NCBI GenBank assembly: GCA_036770645.1
Contig: DAIPIU010000071.1
Coordinates: forward strand, 1-14,545
From: Rubrimonas sp036770645
Lineage (GTDB): Bacteria; Pseudomonadota; Alphaproteobacteria; Rhodobacterales; Rhodobacteraceae
DNA length: 14,545 nucleotides
Reading direction: 5' to 3'
A program made the translations under genes and the position numbers. Numbering within the stretch: position 1 is the stretch's first letter; each line of letters starts with the position of its first letter. Shown here piece by piece: positions 7,255-13,614 of the stretch. The notes beneath the pieces are model-generated. The model did no database searches and was not told the origin of the DNA. It saw only the letters and a list, made by a program, of their open reading frames with translations.

Positions 7255-7743
7255 TCAGCGGCCCGATCCGGGCAGAGCCTCGGACGGTGCCCGGCGACTG
7301 CCTTCGCGGAAGGCGAGCAGGCGGTCGATGCGCGCCCGCGCCACCGCCCAGACCAGCGGCACGCAGTCGATCAGCAGCGCCTCGCGCCGCTCCGGGTCCT
7401 GCCCGAGCGCCCTCTGTTCGGCGATGGTGCGCGAGAACGCCAGAAAGAAGCTTTCGCTGAAGTCGATCAGCCGCCGATTGTCGGCCATGCTGCCCGCGGG
7501 GGCCGAGCGCAGGGTCTCGGCCATGACGAAGGCGATCTGTTCGTTCATCGCCTCCGCCACTTCCCGCGGCACCATCCGGCCCGGCGCGGCGTCGCGGTCG
7601 AGGTGATAGAACACCGCGGCGCGGCACAGGCGGAACTCCTGGCGCTGCTCGGGCGTGATGCCGGGCAGTACCGCGCTTTCCTGCGCCGCGCCGACGCGGG
7701 CGACCCCCAGCGCCAGCAACAGCGCGGCTGATGCCTTGCGCAT
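7255..7743 (-). CDS. Small exported protein of unknown function
   Basis: 162 residues that I do not recognise. It begins with a signal peptide (MRKASAALLLALGVARVGAA, likely cleaved near residues 20-22), so the mature protein should be periplasmic. The mature part is mostly helical and charged, with two cysteines (Cys40 in EFRLCRAAVFYHL and Cys127 in LLIDCVPLVW) that could form a disulfide bond. Other visible stretches are EVAEAMNEQIAFVMAETLR (61-79) and DFSESFFLAFSRTIAEQRA (94-112). The C-terminus is a short Arg/Ser/Pro tail. Its ATG shares one base with the helicase stop (TGATG), so translation is coupled to a cytoplasmic DNA helicase, an odd pairing. Its own gene is the last in the pair before the bidirectional hairpin. 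The reading frame also stays open upstream across the helicase gene, but that is high-GC shadow coding. Confidence 0.75.
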   Translation of the reverse strand: MRKASAALLLALGVARVGAAQESAVLPGITPEQRQEFRLCRAAVFYHLDRDAAPGRMVPREVAEAMNEQIAFVMAETLRSAPAGSMADNRRLIDFSESFFLAFSRTIAEQRALGQDPERREALLIDCVPLVWAVARARIDRLLAFREGSRRAPSEALPGSGR

Positions 7744-10109
7744 CAGAACGGGGCCGCGTCCGGCGGCTGGACGAAGGACGCCAGCACCTTCTTCTCGCCG
7801 GCCTTGTCGAACAGGATCGTGAGCTTGTCGCCCTCGACCCCCGTCACCGCGCCATAACCGAACTTGACGTGGAAAACCCGGTCGCCAAGGCCGTGGACGG
7901 GGGCCGCCGCGGCGTCGATCACGAGGTTCCGCGCCTCGGCCGGGGCGCCGAGTCCCCGAGCCCCGGCCCGCGCCTGGAGACGCCCCCAGCCGGGGCTGTT
8001 GTAGGTCGACGTCTCCCGCGCCCGCATCTCGAGCGCCGAACCGCCCCAGGCGGCTTCCGCCCCGTAGCGCGAACCCGCGAGGCCCGGCGGCGTCAGCACC
8101 TCGACATGCGCCTTGGGCAGTTCGTCGACGAAGCGCGAGGGCAGGGCGCTCTGCCACTGGTTGTAGACCCGTCGGTTGGCCGCGAAGCTGACGGTGCACA
8201 GCGCCCGCGCGCGCGTGATCCCCACATAGGCGAGACGGCGCTCCTCCTCGAGGCCCTTCGCGCCGCTTTCGTCCATCGAGCGCTGCGACGGGAACAGCCC
8301 GTCCTCCCAGCCCGGCAGGAACACGGCGCGGAACTCGAGGCCCTTGGCGGCGTGCAGGGTCATCACGTTGACCTTCTCGGCCGCATCCTCGCGCGCGTTG
8401 TCCATCACGAGGGAGACATGGTCGAGGAAGCCGGTGAGGTTCTCGAACTCCTCCAGCGCCTTGACCAGCTCCTTGAGGTTGTCGAGCCGCCCCGGCGCCT
8501 CCGGCGACTTGTCCGCCTTCCACATCGCCGCGTAGCCGCTCTCGTCGAGGATCGTCCGCGCGACGTCGACATGGTCGGCGTCGGGCGCGTCCAGCAGGGC
8601 GCGCCAGCGCGCGATGCCGTCGAGCAGCCCCTTCAGCGCCCCGCGCGCCCGCGCCGGCAGGCCCCCCGCCGCGCACAGCAGCCGCGCCCCCTCGACCAGC
8701 CCGACGCCGTTCTCGCGCGCGATGCGGTTGATCTCGGCCTGCGCCTTGTCGCCGAGGCCCCGCTTGGGCGTGTTCACGATCCGCTCGAAGGCCAGCCCGT
8801 CGGCGGTCTGCGCGGCGACGCGGAAATAGGCCATCGCGTCGCGGATTTCGAGCCGTTCGTAGAAGCGCGGGCCGCCGATCACCCGGTAGGGCAGGCCGAT
8901 GGTCAGGAAGCGGTCCTCGAAGGCGCGCATCTGGTGGCTGGCGCGCACCAGCACCGCCATGTCGTCGAGCGAGACGGGGTCGTGCCCGCGCGAGCCGCCC
9001 TGAAGGCGCTCGATCTCCTCGCCGACCCAGCGCGCCTCCTCCTCGCCGTCCCAGTGGCCGATCAGGCGGAGTTTCTCGCCCGCCTCGCCGTCGGTCCACA
9101 GCGTCTTGCCGAGGCGGTCGCGGTTGGCGGCGATCACGCCCGCCGCCGCGCCGAGGATGTGGCCGGTGGAGCGGTAGTTCTGTTCGAGCCGGATCACCGT
9201 CGCGCCGGGAAAGTCCTTCTCGAAGCGCAGGATGTTGCCGACCTCGGCACCGCGCCAGCCATAGATCGACTGGTCGTCGTCGCCGACGCAGCACAGGTTG
9301 CCGGCGGTCCCGGCCAGCAGCCGCAGCCACATGTACTGCGCGACGTTCGTGTCCTGGTATTCGTCCACGAGGATGTAGCGGAACCAGCGGCGGTATTTCG
9401 CCAGTACGTCCGGGTGTTCCCGGAATATGCGCACGCAATGCAGCAGCAGGTCGCCGAAATCGGCGGCGTTCAGCGTGCGCAGCCGCGCCTGGTAATCGGC
9501 GTAGAGCGCCCCGCCGCGTCCGGCGAAGCCCTGCGCCTCGGCCTCCGGCAGGTTGGCGGGCGTCCAGCCGCGGTTCTTCCAGCGGTCGATTAGCCCCGCC
9601 AGCAGCCGCGGCGGCCAGCGCTTCTCGTCGATCCCTTCTGCCGCGACCACCTGCCGGATCAGCCGCAGCTGGTCGTCGGCGTCGAGGATGGTGAAGCCGG
9701 GCGTGAGGTCGACCAGCTCGGCATGCCGGCGCAGCAGCTTGACCGACAGGGCGTGGAAGGTGCCGAGCCACGGCATCCCCTCCACCACGCCGCCCACCAG
9801 CGCGCCGATGCGCTCGCGCATCTCGCGCGCGGCCCGGTTCGTGAAGGTGACAGCGAGGATCTCGTTGGGCTTCGCCCGGCCGGTGGCGAGAAGATGGGCG
9901 ATGCGGGCGGTCAGCGCGCGGGTCTTCCCGGTGCCTGCACCCGCCAGCACCAGCACCGCACCCTCGGTCGCCTCGACCGCGGCGCGCTGGGCATCGTTGA
10001 GGCCGTCGAGATGGCGCGCGGCCGGCGAGTGCACGAACGGCCGCGCCTGCTCCGAGAGCGGTCGGTCGTCCCAGGCTGCGAAGGCGTCGGCATCGTCCGG
10101 CATCTGCAT
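7743..10109 (-). CDS. uvrD: ATP-dependent DNA helicase, UvrD/PcrA type (superfamily 1)
   Basis: 788 residues. This 3'-5' helicase unwinds DNA in nucleotide excision and mismatch repair and clears stalled complexes. Motifs in order: LNDAQRAAV (37-45, Q motif), AGAGTGKT (56-63, Walker A), VTFTNRAAREM (87-97), LVDEYQDTN (247-255, Walker B), GDDDQSIYGWRGA (276-288), LEQNYRST (308-315), VMTLHAAKGLEF (582-593) and EEERRLAYVGITRAR (621-635). A C-terminal Tudor-like module spans about 742-781 (DRVFHVKFGYGAV to KKVLASFV), the part of PcrA/UvrD that contacts RNA polymerase. The start is uncertain: ATG at 10109 or 10103, neither with a ribosome binding site, or an upstream ATG at 10148. I prefer 10109 because a promoter-like pair ends just before it. 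A LexA box lies immediately upstream, so SOS induction is likely. The last base is shared with the next gene. Confidence 0.95.
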   Translation of the reverse strand: MQMPDDADAFAAWDDRPLSEQARPFVHSPAARHLDGLNDAQRAAVEATEGAVLVLAGAGTGKTRALTARIAHLLATGRAKPNEILAVTFTNRAAREMRERIGALVGGVVEGMPWLGTFHALSVKLLRRHAELVDLTPGFTILDADDQLRLIRQVVAAEGIDEKRWPPRLLAGLIDRWKNRGWTPANLPEAEAQGFAGRGGALYADYQARLRTLNAADFGDLLLHCVRIFREHPDVLAKYRRWFRYILVDEYQDTNVAQYMWLRLLAGTAGNLCCVGDDDQSIYGWRGAEVGNILRFEKDFPGATVIRLEQNYRSTGHILGAAAGVIAANRDRLGKTLWTDGEAGEKLRLIGHWDGEEEARWVGEEIERLQGGSRGHDPVSLDDMAVLVRASHQMRAFEDRFLTIGLPYRVIGGPRFYERLEIRDAMAYFRVAAQTADGLAFERIVNTPKRGLGDKAQAEINRIARENGVGLVEGARLLCAAGGLPARARGALKGLLDGIARWRALLDAPDADHVDVARTILDESGYAAMWKADKSPEAPGRLDNLKELVKALEEFENLTGFLDHVSLVMDNAREDAAEKVNVMTLHAAKGLEFRAVFLPGWEDGLFPSQRSMDESGAKGLEEERRLAYVGITRARALCTVSFAANRRVYNQWQSALPSRFVDELPKAHVEVLTPPGLAGSRYGAEAAWGGSALEMRARETSTYNSPGWGRLQARAGARGLGAPAEARNLVIDAAAAPVHGLGDRVFHVKFGYGAVTGVEGDKLTILFDKAGEKKVLASFVQPPDAAPF

Positions 10110-10115
10110 AAGGGC

Positions 10116-10144
10116 AGCATAGCGCGACCGGGACGGCGGGCCAA
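10116..10144 (-). promoter_or_regulatory. Candidate promoter of the uvrD-type helicase gene
   Basis: On the minus strand TTGGCC (10144-10139) and TATGCT (10121-10116) are separated by exactly 17 bases; each matches its consensus at 4 of 6 positions. Transcription would start about at the A of the ATG at 10109, which would give a leaderless message. A second TATGCT at 10149-10144 could serve as an alternative -10 about 28 bp farther upstream, but its -35 (CATGCC) is poor. Confidence 0.45.
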
Positions 10145-10150
10145 GCATAT

Positions 10151-10165
10151 GTTCGTGAAAAGTTC
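10151..10165. promoter_or_regulatory. LexA (SOS) box in the uvrD-msrA divergent region
   Basis: GTTC-N7-GTTC occurs perfectly: GTTC at 10151-10154, seven bases, GTTC at 10162-10165. This direct-repeat form is the known LexA operator of alphaproteobacteria. It lies just upstream of the better helicase promoter and inside the spacer of the alternative one, so LexA bound here should repress the helicase gene. msrA starts 73 bp away on the other strand and could be affected too, but its candidate promoter lies beyond the box. Confidence 0.75.
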
Positions 10166-10177
10166 CGGCATGGCCGC

Positions 10178-10206
10178 TTGCCGGTCGCCGGGCCCGCATC
10201 CATATC
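10178..10206 (+). promoter_or_regulatory. Weak candidate promoter for msrA
   Basis: TTGCCG (10178-10183) and CATATC (10201-10206) are separated by 17 bases, 32 bp before the msrA ATG. The -35 half matches TTGACA at 4 of 6 positions, but the -10 half is poor and lacks the conserved final T. Shown as the best site found by eye, not a firm call. Confidence 0.25.
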
Positions 10207-10237
10207 CGGACGCGAGTGCCATTCGGAGCCGGTTCAA

Positions 10238-10894
10238 ATGTTCTTCAGCAGAAAGCCTGCCGCCATTCCGGACGCCGGCGACGCCCTGCCGGGCCGGGCC
10301 GAGCCCATCCCCACCGCCGCGACGCATTTCGTCAACGGGCGTCCGCTGAAGGGGCCGTTTCCCGACGGACTGCGCCGGGCGCTGTTCGGCATGGGCTGCT
10401 TCTGGGGCGTCGAGCGCATGTTCTGGGACCGGCCCGGCGTCTGGGTCACCGCGGTCGGTTATGCCGCCGGGCACACGCCCAACCCCACCTACCGCGAGGT
10501 CTGCGGCGGCATGACCGGGCACAACGAGGTGGTCCTCGTGCTCTGGGACCCTGCGCTGACCGGCTATGAGGCCCTGCTCAAGACGTTCTGGGAGGGGCAC
10601 GACCCGACCCAGGGCATGCGGCAGGGCAATGATGTCGGCACGCAGTATCGGTCGGGCATCTACGTCTACGACGAGGCCCAGCGAGCGGCGGCGGAGGCGA
10701 CACAGGCCGCCTTTGCCGCACGGCTTGCGGCGGCGGGCTACGGACCCGTGACAACCGAGATCCGCGACGCGCCGCCGTTCTATTACGCCGAGGACTATCA
10801 CCAGCAATATCTGGCGAAGAACCCCGGCGGCTATTGCGGGGTAGGCGGGACGGGCGTGACCTGCCCCGTGGGGATCGCGGCGGCAGGGGCCTGA
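10238..10894 (+). CDS. msrA: Peptide-methionine (S)-S-oxide reductase MsrA
   Basis: 218 residues, close to the length of E. coli MsrA. The enzyme repairs the S form of methionine sulfoxide, free or in proteins, with thioredoxin as reductant. The catalytic cysteine is in GMGCFWGVE (51-59, Cys54). The substrate pocket segment TYREVCGGMTGHNEVV is at 84-99, and GNDVGTQYRSGIYV at 130-143. The resolving cysteines are in GYCGVGGTGVTCP (198-210, Cys200 and Cys209), as in the three-cysteine E. coli mechanism. No signal peptide is visible, so it acts in the cytoplasm. The ATG at 10238 has GGAG at 10225-10228 with a 9-base spacer. An in-frame ATG at 10178 would add 20 residues that look unrelated. The gene is divergent from the helicase and 78 bp before prmA, so oxidative damage repair sits beside DNA repair here. 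Confidence 0.96.
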   Translation: MFFSRKPAAIPDAGDALPGRAEPIPTAATHFVNGRPLKGPFPDGLRRALFGMGCFWGVERMFWDRPGVWVTAVGYAAGHTPNPTYREVCGGMTGHNEVVLVLWDPALTGYEALLKTFWEGHDPTQGMRQGNDVGTQYRSGIYVYDEAQRAAAEATQAAFAARLAAAGYGPVTTEIRDAPPFYYAEDYHQQYLAKNPGGYCGVGGTGVTCPVGIAAAGA

Positions 10895-10916
10895 ACCGGT
10901 CGGGCATCCGCCGCCC

Positions 10917-10945
10917 TTCCCGCGGGGCCCGCGTCGCGCTAACCG
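10917..10945 (+). promoter_or_regulatory. Candidate promoter for prmA
   Basis: TTCCCG (10917-10922) and TAACCG (10940-10945) are separated by 17 bases, 27 bp before the GTG start. The spacer holds the inverted repeat CGCGGGGCCCGCG (10921-10933). The -10 half matches only partly (TAnnnn), so this is tentative; prmA may instead be read through from msrA. Confidence 0.3.
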
Positions 10946-10972
10946 GTGGTCCCACCCAGCAGCGGAGGCCCC

Positions 10973-11866
10973 GTGACCACCTGGACCGCCCTCACGACCC
11001 TTCCGGGCCGGGCCCCGGCCACGGCGCTCGGCATTGCCCTCGAGGCGCTCGACCCGACGCCCCAGGGTGTCGCCGTCTGCGAGATCGAGGACGGCTCGGG
11101 GCTGTGGGAGGTCGGCGGCTATTTCACCGCGCGGCCCGACGAGGTTGCGCTGGCGCTTCTGTCGGCCGTTCACGGGGCCGCCGCCTTCGCCGTGTCCCGG
11201 CTCGATGATCGCGACTGGGTGGCCCAGGTGCGACGCGAACTGACGCCGGTGCGCGCCGGGCGCTTCCTTGTCCACGGCACCCATGACGCCGACCGCATTG
11301 GCCGCCACGAGGCCGGGCTGCTGGTCGAGGCCGCCATGGCCTTCGGCACCGGCCATCACGCCACAACGCGCGGCTGCCTGCTGGCGCTCGACGGGCTGGC
11401 GCGGCGCGGCGCGCGGCCCGGACGGGTCGCCGACGTCGGCTGCGGCACGGCGGTGCTGGCGATGGGCGCGGCGAAGCTGTGGCGCAGGCCGGTCGTGGCC
11501 TCGGACATCGATCCCGTCGCCACGGCCACGGCCCGGGCGAATGCGCGCGCCAATGCGCTGGGGCCGCTGTTGCGCGTCGCGACCGCGGCGGGACTGGCCC
11601 ACCCGCTGCTGAACCGCGGCCCGCGCTACGATCTGGTGTTCGCCAACATCCTGGCGCGGCCGCTCAAGCGGCTGGCGCCGGCCATGACGGCGCGGCTCGC
11701 CCCGGGGGGCAGGGTGGTGCTGTCGGGCATGCTCGACGCCCAGGCGCGGGGCGTCGAGGCTGTCTATCGCGGCCATGGCCTGCGCCGCGAGTCGCGCCTG
11801 CGCGAGGGCGGCTGGACGACGCTGGTGCTGCGCCGGCCGCTCAGCGGCGGGCGAGCGTGCGCGTGA
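10973..11866 (+). CDS. prmA: Ribosomal protein L11 methyltransferase
   Basis: 297 residues, the normal PrmA length. The enzyme uses S-adenosylmethionine to methylate lysines and the N-terminal amino group of ribosomal protein L11 in the cytoplasm. The N-terminal L11-recognition domain includes EIEDGSGLWEVGGYFT (37-52). The catalytic domain shows AFGTGHHATTRGCL (123-136), motif I VADVGCGTAVLAMGAA (152-167), the acidic SDID (177-180) and FANILARPLKRLAP (223-236). I chose the GTG at 10973 because GGAGG (10964-10968) stands just before it and family similarity begins there. The spacer is short (4 bases). An upstream GTG at 10946 is a less likely alternative. The gene is 78 bp after msrA on the same strand. 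Its last 26 bases overlap the convergent DUF1127 gene. Confidence in the function is high. Confidence 0.95.
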   Translation: MTTWTALTTLPGRAPATALGIALEALDPTPQGVAVCEIEDGSGLWEVGGYFTARPDEVALALLSAVHGAAAFAVSRLDDRDWVAQVRRELTPVRAGRFLVHGTHDADRIGRHEAGLLVEAAMAFGTGHHATTRGCLLALDGLARRGARPGRVADVGCGTAVLAMGAAKLWRRPVVASDIDPVATATARANARANALGPLLRVATAAGLAHPLLNRGPRYDLVFANILARPLKRLAPAMTARLAPGGRVVLSGMLDAQARGVEAVYRGHGLRRESRLREGGWTTLVLRRPLSGGRACA

Positions 11867-12074
11867 AGGCGTCGAGGTCGGCGCGCGAGCGGGTCGCATC
11901 GGCGAGGCCGATATCGGCGAGCTCGTGGATCGTCATCTGCGACAGTTCGCGCCGCGCGGCATGCGCGGCCATGCGGGCGCGCAGGGCGCGGATCGCCCGC
12001 TCGACGGCGACCACGGCGCGGAACAGGCTTTCGGCCCCGAAGGGCGCGGGACGGGCGTACGCGGTGGTGGGCAT
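11841..12074 (-). CDS. DUF1127-like small protein
   Basis: 77 residues, basic, with a C-terminal DUF1127-like motif: LSQMTIHELADIGLADATRS at residues 44-63, matching the family pattern of a conserved hELaDIGL core followed by a helix. The first part is helical and rich in Ala and Arg (ESLFRAVVAVERAIRALRARMAAHAARRE, about 15-43). The match is weaker than that of the other DUF1127 copy near 7 kb, and the domain tail differs. The ATG at 12074 has GAGG 7 bases upstream. The gene converges on prmA and overlaps its 3' end by 26 bp, so the two transcripts can pair. Function is unknown; related proteins are regulators or RNA binders in stress and metabolism. Confidence 0.8.
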   Translation of the reverse strand: MPTTAYARPAPFGAESLFRAVVAVERAIRALRARMAAHAARRELSQMTIHELADIGLADATRSRADLDAFTRTLARR

Positions 12075-12130
12075 GACGCGACCTCGGAAACACGCTGTGG
12101 CGGCGACGCACCATCACCTCGCCGACCGCC

Positions 12131-12159
12131 CAGATAATCGGGCCGCGGGCCGCCCGCAA
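12131..12159 (-). promoter_or_regulatory. Candidate promoter for the second DUF1127 gene
   Basis: On the minus strand TTGCGG (12159-12154) and TATCTG (12136-12131) are separated by 17 bases. The -10 lies in GATTATCTGG, an AT-rich island in very GC-rich DNA. Transcription would start about 50 bases before the ATG at 12074. Only half of each hexamer matches consensus, so this is tentative. Confidence 0.35.
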
Positions 12160-12305
12160 TCGGGGCTTCGCGCAGGGCGGGGATGCGCGGCGCGCATGGA
12201 ATTCTTTACCCGGCTGCAGGGGTTTGCTGCCTTCGTCCACAGGCCGTCGGAAAGCGGCGCCGCGTGTCGCGAAACCGACGCCGGACCCATCCGCCCATGG
12301 CGTGC

Positions 12306-12320
12306 GTTCCCGCTTCGTGC
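12306..12320. promoter_or_regulatory. LexA-like box upstream of ruvC (one mismatch)
   Basis: GTTC (12306-12309), seven bases, then GTGC (12317-12320): the alphaproteobacterial LexA pattern GTTC-N7-GTTC with one mismatch in the second half. It ends 40 bp before the ruvC ATG and abuts TAGGCA (12321-12326), a possible -10 element. ruv genes are SOS-induced in many bacteria, which supports the reading, but one mismatch makes chance a real possibility. The rest of the 286 bp gap (12075-12360) holds nothing else I can name. Confidence 0.45.
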
Positions 12321-12360
12321 TAGGCATGGCCGGGCAGAGCAGGCGAAAGGGTCGCACCTT

Positions 12361-12864
12361 ATGCGGATCATCGGCGTTGACCCGGGCCTGCGCCGCACCG
12401 GCTGGGGCGTGATCGCCGTCGAGGGCGCGCGCCTGTCGCATGTCGCCAATGGGGTCTGCACGGGCGGCGAGGGTGCGATGGGCGACCGTCTCGCCCGCCT
12501 GCATGCCGCGCTGTCGGAGGCCCTGGCGCGCTGGCGGCCCGAGGCCGCGGCGCTTGAGCGCACCTTCGTCAACGCCGATCCCGCGGGCGCGCTTGTCCTC
12601 GGGCAGGCGCGCGGCGTCGCGCTGCTGGCGCTGGCGCAGGCCGGGCTCGCGGTCGAGGAATACGCCCCGGCGGTCGTCAAGAAGGCGGTGGTCGGCGCGG
12701 GGCGCGCCGACAAGGCGCAGGTGGCGCGCATGGTGGCGATGCTGCTGCCCGGGGCGCGGGCCGAGGCCCATGACGCGTGGGATGCCCTCGCGGTGGCGAT
12801 CTGCCGGGCGCATCGCGGCGCGCTGGCCGACCGCGCCGCGCAGGCCGCGGGGGTCCGCGCGTGA
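12361..12864 (+). CDS. ruvC: Crossover junction endodeoxyribonuclease RuvC
   Basis: 167 residues, close to the 173 of E. coli RuvC. The dimer cuts Holliday junctions symmetrically in the last step of homologous recombination. The start MRIIGVDPGLRRTGWGVI carries Asp7; LERTFVNADP (65-74) carries Glu66; AHDAWDALAVAICRAH (136-151) carries Asp138 and Asp141. These four acidic residues sit at exactly the E. coli numbers, so the active site is complete. The ATG at 12361 has AAGGG upstream. The stop overlaps the ruvA GTG as GTGA, which indicates coupled translation. It is the first gene of the ruvC-ruvA-ruvB cluster, and a LexA-like box stands upstream. Confidence 0.97.
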   Translation: MRIIGVDPGLRRTGWGVIAVEGARLSHVANGVCTGGEGAMGDRLARLHAALSEALARWRPEAAALERTFVNADPAGALVLGQARGVALLALAQAGLAVEEYAPAVVKKAVVGAGRADKAQVARMVAMLLPGARAEAHDAWDALAVAICRAHRGALADRAAQAAGVRA

Positions 12865-13535
12865 TCGGCAAGCTGACGGGCCGGGTGGATTACGTCGCCG
12901 AGGACCATGCCCTCATCGACACCGGCGGCGTGGGCTATGTCGTGTTCTGCTCGTCCCGGACGCTGGCGGGGCTGGCGCCGGGGACGGTGGCCGCGCTCTG
13001 GACCGACCTGTCGGTGCGCGAGGACGCGCTGACGCTCTACGGCTTCGCCACCGTGGCCGAGCGGGAATGGCGGCGGCTGCTGACCTCGGTGCAGGGGGTG
13101 GGCGACCGCGTGGCGCTGGCGATACTCGGCGCGCTGGGGCCGGAGGCGGTGGGCCGCGCGCTGGCGCTGGGCGATGCGGCCACCCTGCGCGCCGCGCCCG
13201 GGGTCGGACCGAAGCTGGCGGCGCGCATCGTGAACGAACTGCGCGACAGGGCCCCGGCGGTGATGGCCCTGGGTCCGGCGGCCGAGCGCGCCGCCGTGCC
13301 CGCGGACGCGACGCCCGATCGGCCGGCGGCTGCGCGCCGCCGCGCCGCGCCCCCCGATCCCGGCGCCGCCGACGCCGCCGCGGCGCGCGCCGACGCGATG
13401 TCGGCGCTGGGCAATCTCGGCTACGGCCCGGCCGAGGCCGCGGGGGCGGTCGCCGCCGCGGCCGCCGCCGACCCGGACGCCGCCGCACCGGCGCTGATCC
13501 GCGCCGCGCTGCGCGCGCTGGCCCCGGAGCGATGA
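12861..13535 (+). CDS. ruvA: Holliday junction branch migration protein RuvA
   Basis: 224 residues, slightly longer than E. coli RuvA (203). A tetramer of RuvA binds the four-way junction and loads RuvB. Domain I (1-64) is an OB fold beginning MIGKLTGRVDYV, with the acidic pin in REDALTLYGF (53-62, Glu54 and Asp55). Domain II has two helix-hairpin-helix motifs, TSVQGVGDRVALAIL (75-89) and LRAAPGVGPKLAARIV (109-124). A long Ala/Pro/Arg linker (about 138-176) leads to domain III (about 177-224), which regulates RuvB; it is very alanine-rich. The start is GTG at 12861, inside the ruvC stop. Extra length is in the linker and alanine runs, as often in high-GC genomes. ruvB follows 79 bp later. Confidence 0.96.
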   Translation: MIGKLTGRVDYVAEDHALIDTGGVGYVVFCSSRTLAGLAPGTVAALWTDLSVREDALTLYGFATVAEREWRRLLTSVQGVGDRVALAILGALGPEAVGRALALGDAATLRAAPGVGPKLAARIVNELRDRAPAVMALGPAAERAAVPADATPDRPAAARRRAAPPDPGAADAAAARADAMSALGNLGYGPAEAAGAVAAAAAADPDAAAPALIRAALRALAPER

Positions 13536-13543
13536 GGCGGCCC

Positions 13544-13607
13544 GCGCGCATGCGCGCCCGCCCCGGGCGCCGCGCGCCTCGCCTCGCGGCGGCCCCGCGT
13601 GCGAGGC
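13544..13607 (+). promoter_or_regulatory. Structured ruvA-ruvB spacer with a possible ribosome-binding-site hairpin
   Basis: The 79 bp gap is almost all inverted repeats: GCGCGCATGCGCGC (13544-13557) is a perfect palindrome; GCCGCG (13569-13574) pairs with CGCGGC (13585-13590), extendable with one bulge; and GCCTCGC (13581-13587) pairs with GCGAGGC (13601-13607). The last includes GAGG, the ruvB ribosome binding site, and competes with the second stem for 13585-13587. Such pairing could lower ruvB translation or stabilise the message, but GC-rich spacers form hairpins easily by chance. Confidence 0.35.
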
Positions 13608-13614
13608 TTGCCCC

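Noticed and set aside
7731..9593. A 620-codon plus-strand open frame opposite the helicase gene
   Set aside because: The sequence has no recognisable domain, no ribosome binding site and a composition typical of antisense shadow frames; the helicase on the other strand has every family motif.
9911..11899. A 662-codon minus-strand frame opposite msrA and prmA
   Set aside because: It crosses two well-supported genes and a promoter region and shows only Arg/Gly/Pro-rich composition.
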